In this document: piece by piece, positions 58,701-64,000 of the stretch | How positions within the stretch are numbered: the first letter of the stretch is position 1 | How the letters are laid out: each line of letters begins with the position of its first letter | Assembly: GCA_965205955.1 (NCBI GenBank) | Contig: OZ242192.1 | Location: 1,178,001-1,242,000 of the forward strand | Length of the DNA: 64,000 bases | Source: G965202915 sp965205955 | Lineage (GTDB): Bacteria > Pseudomonadota > Gammaproteobacteria > Eutrophobiales > Eutrophobiaceae | Reading direction: 5' to 3' | Program-made: the position numbers and the translations under genes | The notes under the pieces: generated by a model | Seen by the model: the letters and a program-made list of their open reading frames with translations, nothing else | Told to the model about the DNA's origin: nothing | The model's database searches: none

Positions 58701-61430
58701 GAATACCGCATCGTGTTCTCCGACACCACGGCCTTGCCCGCCGACTATACCCTGGCCTCCAGCGGCACGCTGACGCTGAGCGACGGCAACCGGCTCGTGA
58801 CGCTGCCGGTGGGGTTGATTGATGACAGCGCCCAGGACTCGCTGCCCTCGCGTGAGCTGGTGGTAGAGCTGGTGCAGCCTGATCCCATCCAGACCTACGT
58901 GGTGGTGCCGCCGCAGCGGGCAACGCTGGTGATCAACGATGATGACGGCGCCAATGCGCCGGTGCCGAGGGTGTATTTTGAGCGGGCCGACAGCGCTCCT
59001 GAAGAGGGCAACACGGTGATGGTGCGGGTGGTAGCAGTGCCGCCGCCGACCGGGGAGTTGACGGTGGCCTATCAGAGGATGCCCGGCGGCACGGCCACCG
59101 CCGGCAGCGACTACAGGACGCTTTCGGGCAGCCTGACCATCCCGCCCCAGCAGGGCAGCGCGCTACTCAGCGTGGAGTTGCTCAATAACCCCGAGGATGA
59201 GGCGGAGGAGACGCTGTTGCTGCGCTTGTCGCCGCCGTCGCCGAGCGCCGGCTATACGCTGGGCAGTCTGCGTGATCATCTGCTGCGTATCCAGGATGCG
59301 CAGGTGCCGGCGGTTTCCTTTGCCTCGGCCGGCAGGACGGTGACCGAGGCGCCCCGGAGCATCAATAGGGGACGGATCAACGTGCTGGTCGAGATCGGCC
59401 TGACCGTGGCGCCGGCGCCTTTCCAGCCGCTGACGGTGCGCTACCAGGTGTCGGGCAGCGCACAACAGAATCAGGACTATCAGGGCCTTCCGCCCAACGG
59501 GGCGGTCGACGTGCTGCAGATTGCCGCCAGCACAACCACCCATACCCTGATCGTTGAGGTGCCGCCGGACGAATTGCGCGAAGGGGTCGAGACGCTGGTT
59601 CTGGAGCTGCTCGACCCGCTCAACCCGGAGGATGACAGCTACCGCCCGGGTTCCGAGCCGGTCTATACCCTGACCATCAATGACGACCCCGCCGACGGCA
59701 ACCTGCCGCAGGTATTGTTCGGCGCCGCTGACGACCTGCGGAGCGTGGCTGTGGATGCGCCGGTCCTGGAGGTGAATGAAGGGGAGTTTGTGGATATTCC
59801 GGTGCAGGTGAGCGCCTTCAGCGGCGCCTTCGACCTGAGCCTGGCGGTTGACGGGACGCAGAGCAACGCCGAGAGCGGCGATTATACCTTGCCGGCCACC
59901 ACGGCGGTCGACAGCGCCGCCGGGACGGTGCGCTTGCAGACCAACCAGGACGTGGACGGCGATGACGAGGTGTTGGTGCTGGAATTTGCCCCCAGCGCCG
60001 CCTACCAGACGATGCCGCTACTGGTGCGCTCGAGCCTGGTGGTGTACATCTTGGATGACGAGGCGCCGACCACCGGGCCGGTGGTGCAATTTGCCGAGAC
60101 GAGTTCGATCGTCCGGGAGGAACAATCCAACAGTCAGCACCAGGTCGAGTTGACCCGTTCCGTCGACACCAGCGGGCCGCTGACGGTGTCGCTGCAAGCG
60201 GTCGGGCGTGGCGACGTCACGGCGGGGAACGGCGACGCCGATGCGGATGACTATAACCTTCCGTCCAACATGGTGACCTTTGCCGCCGGCCAGTCCCGGA
60301 CCATGGCGCGGCTGGACCTGTTTGGCAATTTACGCAATGTGTCTCCTCTCAGATATGATTTTAGCGAAGGGGAGCAGGTGGTGGAGTTGGCGCTGGTTGC
60401 GGGGGGGGGCTACCGTCTGGGCGACCGGCGCCGCCATCAGGTACGGATCATCGACAGGATACGCCCGGCAGGCAACGCCTGCTTTTTGGCGGATGGCTCC
60501 CCTTGTTGCCACACCGTCGGTGACAGAGGTTGTGCTGTGGGTGGGAATACCGAGATCCGCGAAGGGGATATCATCTATTTCGAGCATTTGCTTGGTCAAC
60601 CCGGCTCCGAGAGCGGCATTACTCGTGGCAGGACTCCTATTCTGCAGATGCCGATCGAGGTCCTGTATTGTGTCTCGACTGCCGGGAGACCATTAGAGCG
60701 AAGCAGCCGGGTGAGCCACCGCCGGTCGGACAATCCAGACTTTCTGATTCTGGATGCGCAGCCGGTGAACCTTGGTTCCGACCCCTATCGCGGACAGTGT
60801 AGCGGCATTAGTGGCGCCCAGGCGTACCGGGTAGTCGGGTTGCCCGGACAAAACAGACTGCGGATCACCATGGAGATTGTCGATGATAACCGGGTAGAGG
60901 GCTCCGATGGTAATAGACTGGTAGCAGAGTTCAGACCGTCCCCGGTCACCCCCGTAGACAGGATACAGAACGCATTCCCTGCTGATCTTCTGTGTAATTC
61001 CACTGGGGGTACCGGCGAGGGCGCTAACAATCCCTTTTGCGTCGTCATCGATAACGATGTCGCGCCGGTGCCGTTGCCGACAGTGGGTTTTAGCGACACG
61101 GGCGGCACGGTCAGCGAGGATGGCGGGATGATGCGTATCCCGCTGGACGTCTCCCCGGCCTCGGAGCGGGGTGTAGTGGTGGACTATGCGCTGCTGCCCA
61201 CCAGCAGCGCCTTGCTGAACCAGGACGTGATCATCGATGGCGTGGATGGCACACTGAGGGGCCAGGTAGTGCTCTTTGGAGACGGCGGCGAAATCCAGGC
61301 GCTGTTGCGGGACGATACTGTCCGGCTGGGAGATATAACGTTGATCCTGGAGTTACGGCAGCGCCCGGGCGTGTACCAGATCGCCGCCGACCGGAACCGC
61401 TATACCCTGACCATCGAAGATGATGATTGA
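43752..61430 (+). CDS. Giant inverse autotransporter adhesin, paralogue (5892 aa)
   Basis: Signal peptide, helical segment and barrel (residues 1–402) are almost identical to the first giant protein except for a short patch (about residues 190–212: FNQGG instead of FGQGG, NHLL instead of DTLL). A related cysteine-containing region follows (about 530–600). Then come 18 repeats of about 110 residues of the 'NWNVAQTVTVTG' kind (about 797–2793), three of which are a perfect duplicate of the preceding three, and a distal Calx-beta-like tract (about 2793–5892) whose last 2150 residues copy the first protein. It lacks the TLAI-SP and ISIAA repeats and the cadherin-like/He_PIG domains seen in the paralogue. 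Ends IEDDD like its partner. Expected location: outer membrane, with passenger outside. The ATG at 43752 is chosen over a GTG at 43713 because frame is conserved only downstream of it. Confidence 0.88.
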   Translation: MTCFAPRSLLSAFLSTLLVLHGLLAPVRAEAPALFGLDDIPLASARLTPPDPSSKLLGLGEIDLSRSRRWAALQEQVRPRAAELPELAGLEQPALDPHLERYIAQPLRQTGEHLSGLFSNEQQVAGVLEQIKQGGVDIEQKLVQAGEEKLQAMVDSGLDNVTQRLQGSILPQLELSYRAPFSGREELFHINATLLLWETSNHLLFNQGGLLLRDGEDGANLGLGYRFLAGEGLLLGVNTFYDWLSDPDVERWSVGAEARSAWLDLHGNWYQGRGNDRDGDTLYYSPDGWDIELAAHLPTVPWVELGTSYYLWEGEGGQDDLEGYRYQLSLKPFTLWNIGLEYDDPDGDSGSWGVKADLNYQFGVPLSNQLALRGTQEAPDLWSRRYEKVEREYAIRVREQRTGPAVASARIALDSEAFDDGSVTLEVPLPPGRYYQNTADADSFRLSETLPGEVEVTGFIFNGARNLATLTLGYTPGDPDPIPEDGEFELRITVEGDALEPAGALVDLVIVEINAVASADPGTVRLLLGRSVLAEEDPVSGCDSGITGVACVAPPAGSTMTMSVSLQVPLTPVQSGTCPTCQVSLPAYNFRFVGTATLGTDYTVAALMLTQTSDPTDPTASPIDITPLPDASSPRFTVRLGSLSTHYLNIDLELNPGADTEQKTIQLARVIEDGALAGEQPLLVLEPMGTPYAELEEVTSPLTETNLNGATVTVTLTNAVYLPGLAASDFRPLDTVQGTVSITGVSPDSATQATLTLGHSGGDINADGTLVVTVLDSAHSGSGNLNAGSVPLAAVAGVSVTPVAVTVGENGGTNTYTLVLDKQPTADVTLTPVSGDITVATVLPASLSFTMDNWDTPQTVTVTGIDDAIDNASNRTATVTHTIDSDDGDYDPLSVAAVTVTAADNDGVGVNVLPAAVTVNEDGGTNTYTLALASEPIAEVTLTPASGNTAIATVSPPTLSFTSSDWNVAQTVTVTGIDDVIDNPSDRTVPITHTIGSADSGYNGLPVAAVTVTATDDDDPGVSVSETALTVDENSDTGAYTVELDSQPTANVNLTLSSSALSVATVSPPTLSFTPSNWNVPQTVTVTGIDDDLDNPVDRTATISHALSSSDASYNNVLGLASVTVTATDNDTAGVSVSETALSVPEAGGTSGAYTVVLNSQPTADVSFTLASGDTTIAMVSPPTLSFTPSNWNVAQTVTVTGVNDDIVNPGDRTTAITHTIDSADGDYDTLSVASVDVIADDDDAGVRVTPTTLSVPEADGTGTYTLVLESEPTAGVTITLASGDTNIATVSLATLSFTTSNWNVAQTVTVTGVNDDIDNDPVRTAPIRHTTASSDDDYDAADVDDVVVSATDDDVAGVQVTPPALSVDESTGAGAYTLALESEPTGTVTITPTSGAVSVAMVSGALSFTPSNWNVAQTVTVTGVDDAIDNNPVRTATISHTISGGGYNAVPVTDVTVTADDDDTAGVSVDPTMLTVDENSGAGTYTVVLDSQPTADVSFTLASGDTTIAMVSPPTLSFTPSNWNVAQTVTVTGVNDDIVNPGDRTTAITHTIDSADGDYDTLSVASVDVIADDDDAGVRVTPTTLSVPEADGTGTYTLVLESEPTAGVTITLASGDTNIATVSLATLSFTTSNWNVAQTVTVTGVNDDIDNDPVRTAPIRHTTASSDDDYDAADVDDVVVSATDDDVAGVQVTPPALSVDESTGAGAYTLALESEPTGTVTITPTSGAVSVAMVSGALSFTPSNWNVAQTVTVTGVDDAIDNNPVRTATISHTISGGGYNAVPVTDVTVTADDDDTAGVSVDPTMLTVDENSGAGTYTVVLDSQPTADVSFTLASGDTTIAMVSPPTLSFTPSAWNVAQTVTVTGVDDAIINNPVRTTAITHTIDSADGGYDTLSVDSVDVIADDDDAGVSVSRTALTVAENSGTGSYTLVLDSQPTDDATVTLTSGDTNIATVSPGTLSFTPSVWNVAQTVTVTGVNDGIDNLVDRTVTISHTVASSDGNYDGVDVDDVVVTSDDDDDPGVSVTPTTVTVAENRGTDTYTLVLDVVPTDSVTITPTSGAVSVATVSAALSFTTSNWNVAQTVTVTGVNDAVDNVGNRRTATITHALSSSGDSRYNSPTVTVTDVSVSATDDDTASVGVAPATVTVAEDNGTDTYTVVLESEPTGTVTITPASSADPVATVSGALSFTPSNWNVAQTVTVTGVNDNRVNASPRTATISHTISGGGYNSVPVADVVVSATDDDVAGVSVSETALTVDEGGGTGTYTLALESEPIGTVTITPASSAVPVATVSGALSFTPANWNVAQTVTVTGVNDNRVNASPRTATISHTISGGDYNSVPVADVGVSVTDNDVARVSIMPTALTVDEDGGTGAYTVVLDSQPTDDVSLTLASGDTMIAMVSPPTLSFIPAAWNVAQTVTVTGVNDDIINPGDRTTAITHTIDSADGDYGTLSVDSVDVTADDDDAGVRVTPTTLSVPENGGTGTYTLVLESEPTDGVTITLASGDTNIATVSLATLSFTTSNWNTAQTVTVTGINDDIDNDPVRTAPISHTSASSDDDYDTADVDDVVVTATDDDVAGVSVTPTMVTVAEGNGTGSYTVALDSQPAANVTITPASSAVPVATVSGALSFTPANWNVPQTVTVTGVNDDLDNASDRTATITHAIDSTDGDYSVLPVDDVSVTATDDDVAGVSVVPTVITVNEDSGTNVYTVVLGSRPTAAVTITPTSGDTDLATVSGALSFAPAAWNVAQTVTVTGVDDGIENAVPRMTAITHAIDSTDGDYGSLDVDDVSVSGVSLPQAGLFSIGDDNATEGSTIDTANFELRLSLDTLELDPGQTLPVQFQIDPAEAAADYRLFLGATELSADPGATNRYTVPVDATGVRAVQLRAGQDAGNTDDQVTVLVLPGTGYLVSSTAPSLVLTLRDDDRLVVPFQARWSVDESRSTTSIREGEGRAVFWLQFDRRVAAPRTVNLQIASATATRGADYNVPDSRVFIPSQPNLLVLRIPDGIHEFPLYFDIVDDNVRERTETVEFSLFGVNPRLDNLRVTIIDNELPLVEIRSPRSRLFEGQSVRLPLRVQPTEHPLLEVGYQVRGVDAADFRLAVPADVDTQLNVNADGLSGTLTIPQNAGAGALRLEAVDDGMAGADLPLEFVLQASPGNVTVGDSLSITLVDVTSAQAQAGIVEPSDSLTIEEAGAAGEVVVELSVTPATRQVQFTFVSGTPAPELTDYSVVSVSASDGTLSGTGPDYTIAFPASNSVQRHRLSISANADTDSATEQLEFRLSDPAPDSGYSLAARRSVDITLLDADNSLPQVGLRITSPSRFRESAPLLRMVDRVTGFSTPLADSDGLRAVVILGADIQPGGDGVAVNFRITGVDTGLGNSAASEIRVDTNRAGNDGNVVVPITENGTSAQNFFTITIPSTAQSGAFQETFLIWATLDGITEGNETLVLEILPGDGYIPNSFETLVSSLSPNPLQYMPELSFVVEDASLSSAVLSAASATVTAVEGGAAVPVDLSLSATRLQVPVQLRIVEASGALAPESGDYQLRSAAGTQGTLESTADPLLYRVVFPPAGSSQTHRLLVSALSDSDADPERLTLRLESPAGSRYDVGTGQSVQIDVEDGSPLVSVQAPELTTLLEGAAPVNFALRLERPAAAPLPVRFSISGLQRADFTLTAVSGGTLAFENANVLSGTLTFAQDSAALQLQLRVPADLIVESQERFTFTLPEVTDNSYGLAPPPAVTEFAVDIEESLLPAVRFDLAASDLVATEGSTTDLAQLQIVLDPPATGSMPVNLPLEFRPPPAFGDYQVLQNNTPLNADTNAAPGAARYLLSGVNSGLVSVRVRAVADLDRTSERISVRLLPGAGFRFPPSGDLEAELSIQEAALMQLSLDFSEGSVEEGGTVMLSLRLSADAPRPLQVGYRISGVQVGDFELFGDRDGVPGTAEDDSVLLQDVLVLAADSATASYELRISDDRLLEGTETLRLELLPSVDGSYGLGANSAELRIDDNDPAQVGFVQARPVAGEAAGTVALQVRSQPAPLTDLQVGYRFNSDRSNVALGVDFMLSGLNADNAGTLTLTPQAPQADITLTLVDDLLNEGPFEEALFQLQPPPPGASYILGQQDTLLRIYDNEAPTSTPRVTFEQVESLAGEGGPARVQLRVEPPSGDELTVSYGAMPAGTAASGADYAALSGSLTVPPNAGGAELLIELIDDGQDEPEETLALMLATPVASAGYQLGDARTHLLRIQDAQIPALSFAPASQTLTEGSAALASSRMERTATISLAVEPSSQRPLRVRYRVSTRSSARLSKDYSGLPEPGGVSVWAVPANAATSSFSVQVLPDSEPEPDEQLIVELLPSDDGGYVLGEQAVYTLTIRSNGDDGSRPRALFGALGGTVVEGMAFEVPLQVQGFSGPLAVNVVAVGAATTAETDDYSFSGSLTLSSPGGEVLRVQTGQDSDNQDELLVLEFSASPAYDRAINTLEESRFVLHIDDNEPASGQVVQFEDGDSSVREPSRTSSGPSQHQVFLTRSATAGVLDVSLRAVNRGGAQSSGSPADYRLASNTVRFNAGQARVPVQLTLLRDRSVTFLGGRVGINNEDRQEGDQTVELALLPGSGYQLGAQRSHRVRIADLTFLNQSGFCRVADGRDCSGVPITEGDIFYFDTEPLTFGGGGQENVTAVPFEAPVSLYFCVYTSFSAAVSTLRGDNPEFLLLNVERLPDVRCDNVTDGQLTQAYRVIIPAGRNSARVAIEIIDDDKVERGPGENAGHRLVAGFAPDPRYPYGITAGSYPASWRCNADSGDDVGNSAMDALCRITDNDQEPAALPRVGFAEVGATVDEADGTQSLTVNLDTPSPGGLVVRYQLGGSPSLELDRDYRIDALDRVTRVGRLVVPPGDSSATLDFSLLDNPVPLQGERVLTLALQPQEGLYEVAGNTVYTLTIQEDDEIGDFVQVRFAEAQLEVNEGSGSADLVVRAIPPPGIAISGSLEVEYRIVFSDTTALPADYTLASSGTLTLSDGNRLVTLPVGLIDDSAQDSLPSRELVVELVQPDPIQTYVVVPPQRATLVINDDDGANAPVPRVYFERADSAPEEGNTVMVRVVAVPPPTGELTVAYQRMPGGTATAGSDYRTLSGSLTIPPQQGSALLSVELLNNPEDEAEETLLLRLSPPSPSAGYTLGSLRDHLLRIQDAQVPAVSFASAGRTVTEAPRSINRGRINVLVEIGLTVAPAPFQPLTVRYQVSGSAQQNQDYQGLPPNGAVDVLQIAASTTTHTLIVEVPPDELREGVETLVLELLDPLNPEDDSYRPGSEPVYTLTINDDPADGNLPQVLFGAADDLRSVAVDAPVLEVNEGEFVDIPVQVSAFSGAFDLSLAVDGTQSNAESGDYTLPATTAVDSAAGTVRLQTNQDVDGDDEVLVLEFAPSAAYQTMPLLVRSSLVVYILDDEAPTTGPVVQFAETSSIVREEQSNSQHQVELTRSVDTSGPLTVSLQAVGRGDVTAGNGDADADDYNLPSNMVTFAAGQSRTMARLDLFGNLRNVSPLRYDFSEGEQVVELALVAGGGYRLGDRRRHQVRIIDRIRPAGNACFLADGSPCCHTVGDRGCAVGGNTEIREGDIIYFEHLLGQPGSESGITRGRTPILQMPIEVLYCVSTAGRPLERSSRVSHRRSDNPDFLILDAQPVNLGSDPYRGQCSGISGAQAYRVVGLPGQNRLRITMEIVDDNRVEGSDGNRLVAEFRPSPVTPVDRIQNAFPADLLCNSTGGTGEGANNPFCVVIDNDVAPVPLPTVGFSDTGGTVSEDGGMMRIPLDVSPASERGVVVDYALLPTSSALLNQDVIIDGVDGTLRGQVVLFGDGGEIQALLRDDTVRLGDITLILELRQRPGVYQIAADRNRYTLTIEDDD
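47227..49218 (+). repeat. Perfect 996-bp tandem duplication (within second giant gene)
   Basis: 47227–48222 and 48223–49218 appear identical base for base; a third copy begins at 49219 and stays identical for 95 bases (to 49313) before a codon changes from AAC to GCC. The unit is 332 codons, exactly three adhesin repeats, so frame is kept. Confidence 0.9.
57747..57755 (+). repeat. G9 homopolymer inside the second giant gene
   Basis: Nine G within the first cysteine-bearing module (about residue 4666). The paralogue has only broken G runs here (39943 region). A slip would truncate the last 1200 residues. Confidence 0.75.
60401..60409 (+). repeat. Second G9 homopolymer inside the second giant gene
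   Basis: Nine G encoding Ala-Gly-Gly-Gly near residue 5551, matching G8 at 42603–42610 of the first gene. Confidence 0.75.
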
Positions 61431-61552
61431 GCCCGGCCATGCCTGCGAAAGTTTATCCCTTGACCTGAGCACAGGCATCCCCTCCCCTGAGGTACTAACC
61501 ACCCAAATATCTGTGGTGGAAATTCAAGCGCAGTTCGGGTACATTTAGTCAT

Positions 61553-61618
61553 GGGCAAGGGCCTGTTTGATTTTGGTGGTAAATACCTGAATTTTATCAA
61601 ACCCAAGGGGCTTTGCCC
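61553..61618 (+). terminator. Long hairpin between the giant gene and carA
   Basis: Arms 61553–61571 and 61596–61618 pair at both ends: GGGCAAGG with CTTTGCCC (one G·U) at the base and GTTTGAT with ATCAAAC (seven perfect pairs) near the loop, with a small internal bulge between. A T-rich run (TCTTTAATT) follows at 61619–61627. It may end the giant transcript or act as a folded carA leader. The remaining 274-bp spacer holds no other clear element. Confidence 0.5.
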
Positions 61619-61704
61619 TCTTTAATTGGTGCAATATCCGGGTTAGACAGGGCAGAGCAATTACCGGATTACTCCGGTTTTATTACGTATAGGGGTAAGA
61701 GAGT

Positions 61705-62829
61705 TTGGCTGTTCCGGCAATACTGGCGCTTGAAGATGGGAGTCTGTTTCACGGCATTTCGAAAGGGATCAGCGGGCAGGCCGTTGGCGAGGTAATTTTC
61801 AATACCTCGATGACCGGCTATCAGGAAATACTGACCGATCCCTCCTATTGCAGGCAAATCGTAACCCTGACGCACCCCCATATCGGTAACGTTGGCGTCA
61901 ACACAGAAGATTGTGAATCCGACACCATTCATGCCGCCGCCCTGGTTATGCGCGACCTGCCCCATAGTCACAGCAACTGGCGCTCCGATAAAAATTTACC
62001 GGCATACCTGCAAGCAAACAATATCGTTGCGATTGCCGATATAGACACACGCCGGCTGACCCGCATACTACGGGAAAAAGGCGCCCAAAAAGGCTGCGTA
62101 ACCGCCGGCATCCGGCCTGATACCGACTCAGCCATCCGCGCTGCCCGCCAATTCCCCGGTCTGGCTGGCATGGACCTGGTCAAACAAGTTACCGCCCCTC
62201 CCTACACCTGGCAGGAAGGCCCCTGGAGTTTTACCCACGGCTACCGGCAAACGGAAAATCCCGAATGGCGGGTTACCGTCTACAATTTTGGCGTAAAGAA
62301 AAACATATTGAGAAACCTGAACGGCCATGGCTGTCGCCTGACCGTCGTGCCCGCAACCACGCCCGTTGACCAGGTACTGGCCGAAAAACCCGATGGCGTA
62401 TTGTTATCCAACGGCCCCGGCGATCCCGAACCCTGTGACTACGCAATCGACTCCATTCGCCAACTCCTCGGCAGCAAAATACCTTTATTCGGCATTTGTC
62501 TTGGCCATCAACTACTGGCATTGGCGCTGGGAGCAAAAACCGTCAAAATGAAAACCGGCCATCATGGCGCCAACCATCCGGTGCAGGAACTGGACAGCGG
62601 CAAGGTACTGATCACCAGCCAGAACCATGGTTTTGCAGTTGACCAGTCATCCATCCCCGCGCAGATGACCATCACCCACAAATCCCTGTTTGACGGCTCC
62701 ATCCAGGGCATACGACACAACACACTGCCGGCCTTTGGCTTCCAGGGGCATCCAGAAGCAAGTCCGGGCCCGCACGATATATTCGGACTATTCCAAAAAT
62801 TCATCGAGCTGATGCAGGCGCAATCCTGA
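61705..62829 (+). CDS. carA: Carbamoyl-phosphate synthase small subunit
   Basis: The glutaminase subunit that supplies ammonia to CarB for arginine and pyrimidine synthesis. The 374-residue protein has the CarA N-terminal domain (ALEDGSLFHG; VIFNTSMTGYQEILTDPSY, about 30–48) and a class I glutamine amidotransferase domain with the nucleophile in FGICLGHQLL (about 263–272) and the His/Glu pair in FQGHPEASPGPHD (about 348–360). The start is a TTG at 61705 preceded by an AGGGG stretch; no ATG fits the family start. carB follows 8 bases after the stop. In many gammaproteobacteria dapB lies upstream; here the giant adhesin genes do. Confidence 0.96.
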   Translation: MAVPAILALEDGSLFHGISKGISGQAVGEVIFNTSMTGYQEILTDPSYCRQIVTLTHPHIGNVGVNTEDCESDTIHAAALVMRDLPHSHSNWRSDKNLPAYLQANNIVAIADIDTRRLTRILREKGAQKGCVTAGIRPDTDSAIRAARQFPGLAGMDLVKQVTAPPYTWQEGPWSFTHGYRQTENPEWRVTVYNFGVKKNILRNLNGHGCRLTVVPATTPVDQVLAEKPDGVLLSNGPGDPEPCDYAIDSIRQLLGSKIPLFGICLGHQLLALALGAKTVKMKTGHHGANHPVQELDSGKVLITSQNHGFAVDQSSIPAQMTITHKSLFDGSIQGIRHNTLPAFGFQGHPEASPGPHDIFGLFQKFIELMQAQS

Positions 62830-62837
62830 TCTGTGCC

Positions 62838-64000
62838 ATGCCCGCGCGCACCGACATCCAAAGCATACTAATCATAGGAGCCGGCCCGATTGTCATTGGC
62901 CAGGCCTGTGAATTTGATTATTCCGGCGTACAGGCCTGCAAGGCATTGCAGGAAGAAGGATACCGCCTGATCCTGGCCAACTCCAATCCCGCTACCATTA
63001 TGACCGATCCCCAGATGGCCGATGCGGTATACATCGAACCCGTCACCTGGCAGATCCTCGCAGAGATCATCAAACAAGAACGCCCCGACGCCCTGTTACC
63101 CACGATGGGCGGACAGACCGCCTTGAACTGTGCCCTCGATTTAGCCAAACAAGGCGTACTCGAACAATACGGGGTTGAAATCATCGGCGCCTCATGTGAC
63201 GCGATAGACAAGGCCGAAGACCGCGTCCGCTTTCGGCAAACGATCAAAAAAATCGGGTTGCACACCCCCGACTCCATAGCAGTGCATGATCTCAATCAAG
63301 CCGCAGCAGCACAAGCCGGCATAGGCTACCCCATTATCATCCGTCCCTCGTTCACCCTGGGCGGCAGTGGTGGCGGGGTTGCCTACAACAAAGATGAATT
63401 TTTTGAAATATGCAAAGGCGGGTTGGACGCCTCACCCAAAAATGAAATACTCCTCGAACAATCTCTGTTGGGCTGGAAAGAATACGAAATGGAAGTCGTC
63501 CGTGATCACAAAGACAACTGCATCATCATCTGCTCCATCGAAAATCTCGATCCCATGGGCATACACACCGGCGATTCGATCACCGTTGCCCCGGCCCAGA
63601 CACTCACAGACAAGGAATATCAAATTATGCGCAATGCCTCGATTGCCATACTGCGTGAAATTGGCGTCGATACCGGCGGCTCCAACGTGCAATTCGCCGT
63701 GAACCCGGACAACGGCGACATGATGGTTATAGAAATGAACCCAAGGGTGTCCCGCTCATCCGCGCTCGCCTCCAAAGCAACCGGCTTCCCTATCGCACGG
63801 GTTGCCGCAAAACTTGCCGTAGGCTACACCCTGGACGAGCTCGACAACCAAATCACCGGTGGCGCCACCCCCGCATCATTCGAACCCTCCATTGACTACA
63901 TTGTCACCAAGGTCCCTCGCTTCAACTTTGAAAAATTTTCCCGCGCCGACGACCGGCTGACCACACAAATGAAATCCATCGGAGAAGTCATGGCCATTGG
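62838..64000 (+). CDS. carB: Carbamoyl-phosphate synthase large subunit, N-terminal part (partial)
   Basis: The ATG at 62838 opens a frame with no stop to the window end (387 codons plus two bases of an expected ~1070). It begins MPARTDIQSILIIGAGPIVI, and continues with QACEFDYSG, the first ATP-grasp domain (RPSFTLGGSGGG, about 172–183; VIEMNPRVSRSSALASKATG, about 298–317) and the TGGATPASFEPSIDY region. This half makes carboxyphosphate and carbamate. The second ATP-grasp and allosteric domains lie beyond the window. It is 8 bases from carA, forming the usual carAB operon. Confidence 0.97.
   Translation, partial: MPARTDIQSILIIGAGPIVIGQACEFDYSGVQACKALQEEGYRLILANSNPATIMTDPQMADAVYIEPVTWQILAEIIKQERPDALLPTMGGQTALNCALDLAKQGVLEQYGVEIIGASCDAIDKAEDRVRFRQTIKKIGLHTPDSIAVHDLNQAAAAQAGIGYPIIIRPSFTLGGSGGGVAYNKDEFFEICKGGLDASPKNEILLEQSLLGWKEYEMEVVRDHKDNCIIICSIENLDPMGIHTGDSITVAPAQTLTDKEYQIMRNASIAILREIGVDTGGSNVQFAVNPDNGDMMVIEMNPRVSRSSALASKATGFPIARVAAKLAVGYTLDELDNQITGGATPASFEPSIDYIVTKVPRFNFEKFSRADDRLTTQMKSIGEVMAI

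Larger units (their letters stand above)
54962..61430 (+). repeat. Distal paralogous block, copy 2
   Basis: Counterpart of 37194–43638 (6469 bases here). Encodes residues about 3738–5892 of the second giant protein. The near identity stops sharply upstream: 52140–54960 and 34740–37190 are clearly related but much more different. Confidence 0.85.

Overview
The window looks like the chromosome of a non-enteric gammaproteobacterium. Evidence is gene order: tRNA-Tyr/Gly/Thr–tuf–tRNA-Trp–secE–nusG, LysM–dprA divergent from def–fmt–trkA–trkH, tyrS divergent from an M23 peptidase–anmK pair, and a SAH riboswitch in front of ahcY–metF. The protein sequences agree with this. No phage, transposase, rRNA or CRISPR array was seen.

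Layout. (1) 1–2342, minus strand: translation operon running from a strong promoter at 2314–2342 through three tRNAs, tuf, tRNA-Trp and secE into the truncated nusG. (2) 2455–4873, minus: dprA and a LysM protein. (3) 5025–10292, plus: def, fmt, trkA, trkH, a methyltransferase and a small TPR protein; rsmB, common between fmt and trkA elsewhere, is absent. (4) 10376–12553, minus: tyrS and a class 1B-type dihydroorotate dehydrogenase. (5) 12717–15577, plus: M23 endopeptidase and anmK; then a minus-strand thioredoxin-like gene. (6) 16450–20071, plus: metK, then a SAH riboswitch controlling ahcY–metF, i.e. SAM synthesis, SAH removal and methyl-folate supply. (7) 20072–61430: an accessory block. 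After an AT-rich spacer come two enormous same-strand genes (7721 and 5892 codons) in direct tandem, covering about 64% of the window. (8) 61705–end, plus: carA and the start of carB.

The two giant genes are the main discovery. Each encodes a signal peptide, an alpha-helical segment, an intimin/invasin-type (inverse autotransporter) outer-membrane barrel and a passenger of dozens of Calx-beta-like and Ig-like repeats whose junctions are rich in Asp. Barrel and distal part are nearly the same in both; the proximal repeat tracts differ. The genes carry a perfect 996-bp tandem duplication, a C10 tract and G8/G9 tracts, a 1-bp indel in the duplicated leader that fixes the start codon, and cysteine-bearing modules close to the surface-distal end. 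I read this as a paralogous pair of giant, probably calcium-stiffened surface adhesins evolving by repeat gain/loss and gene conversion. That function is inferred from architecture only.
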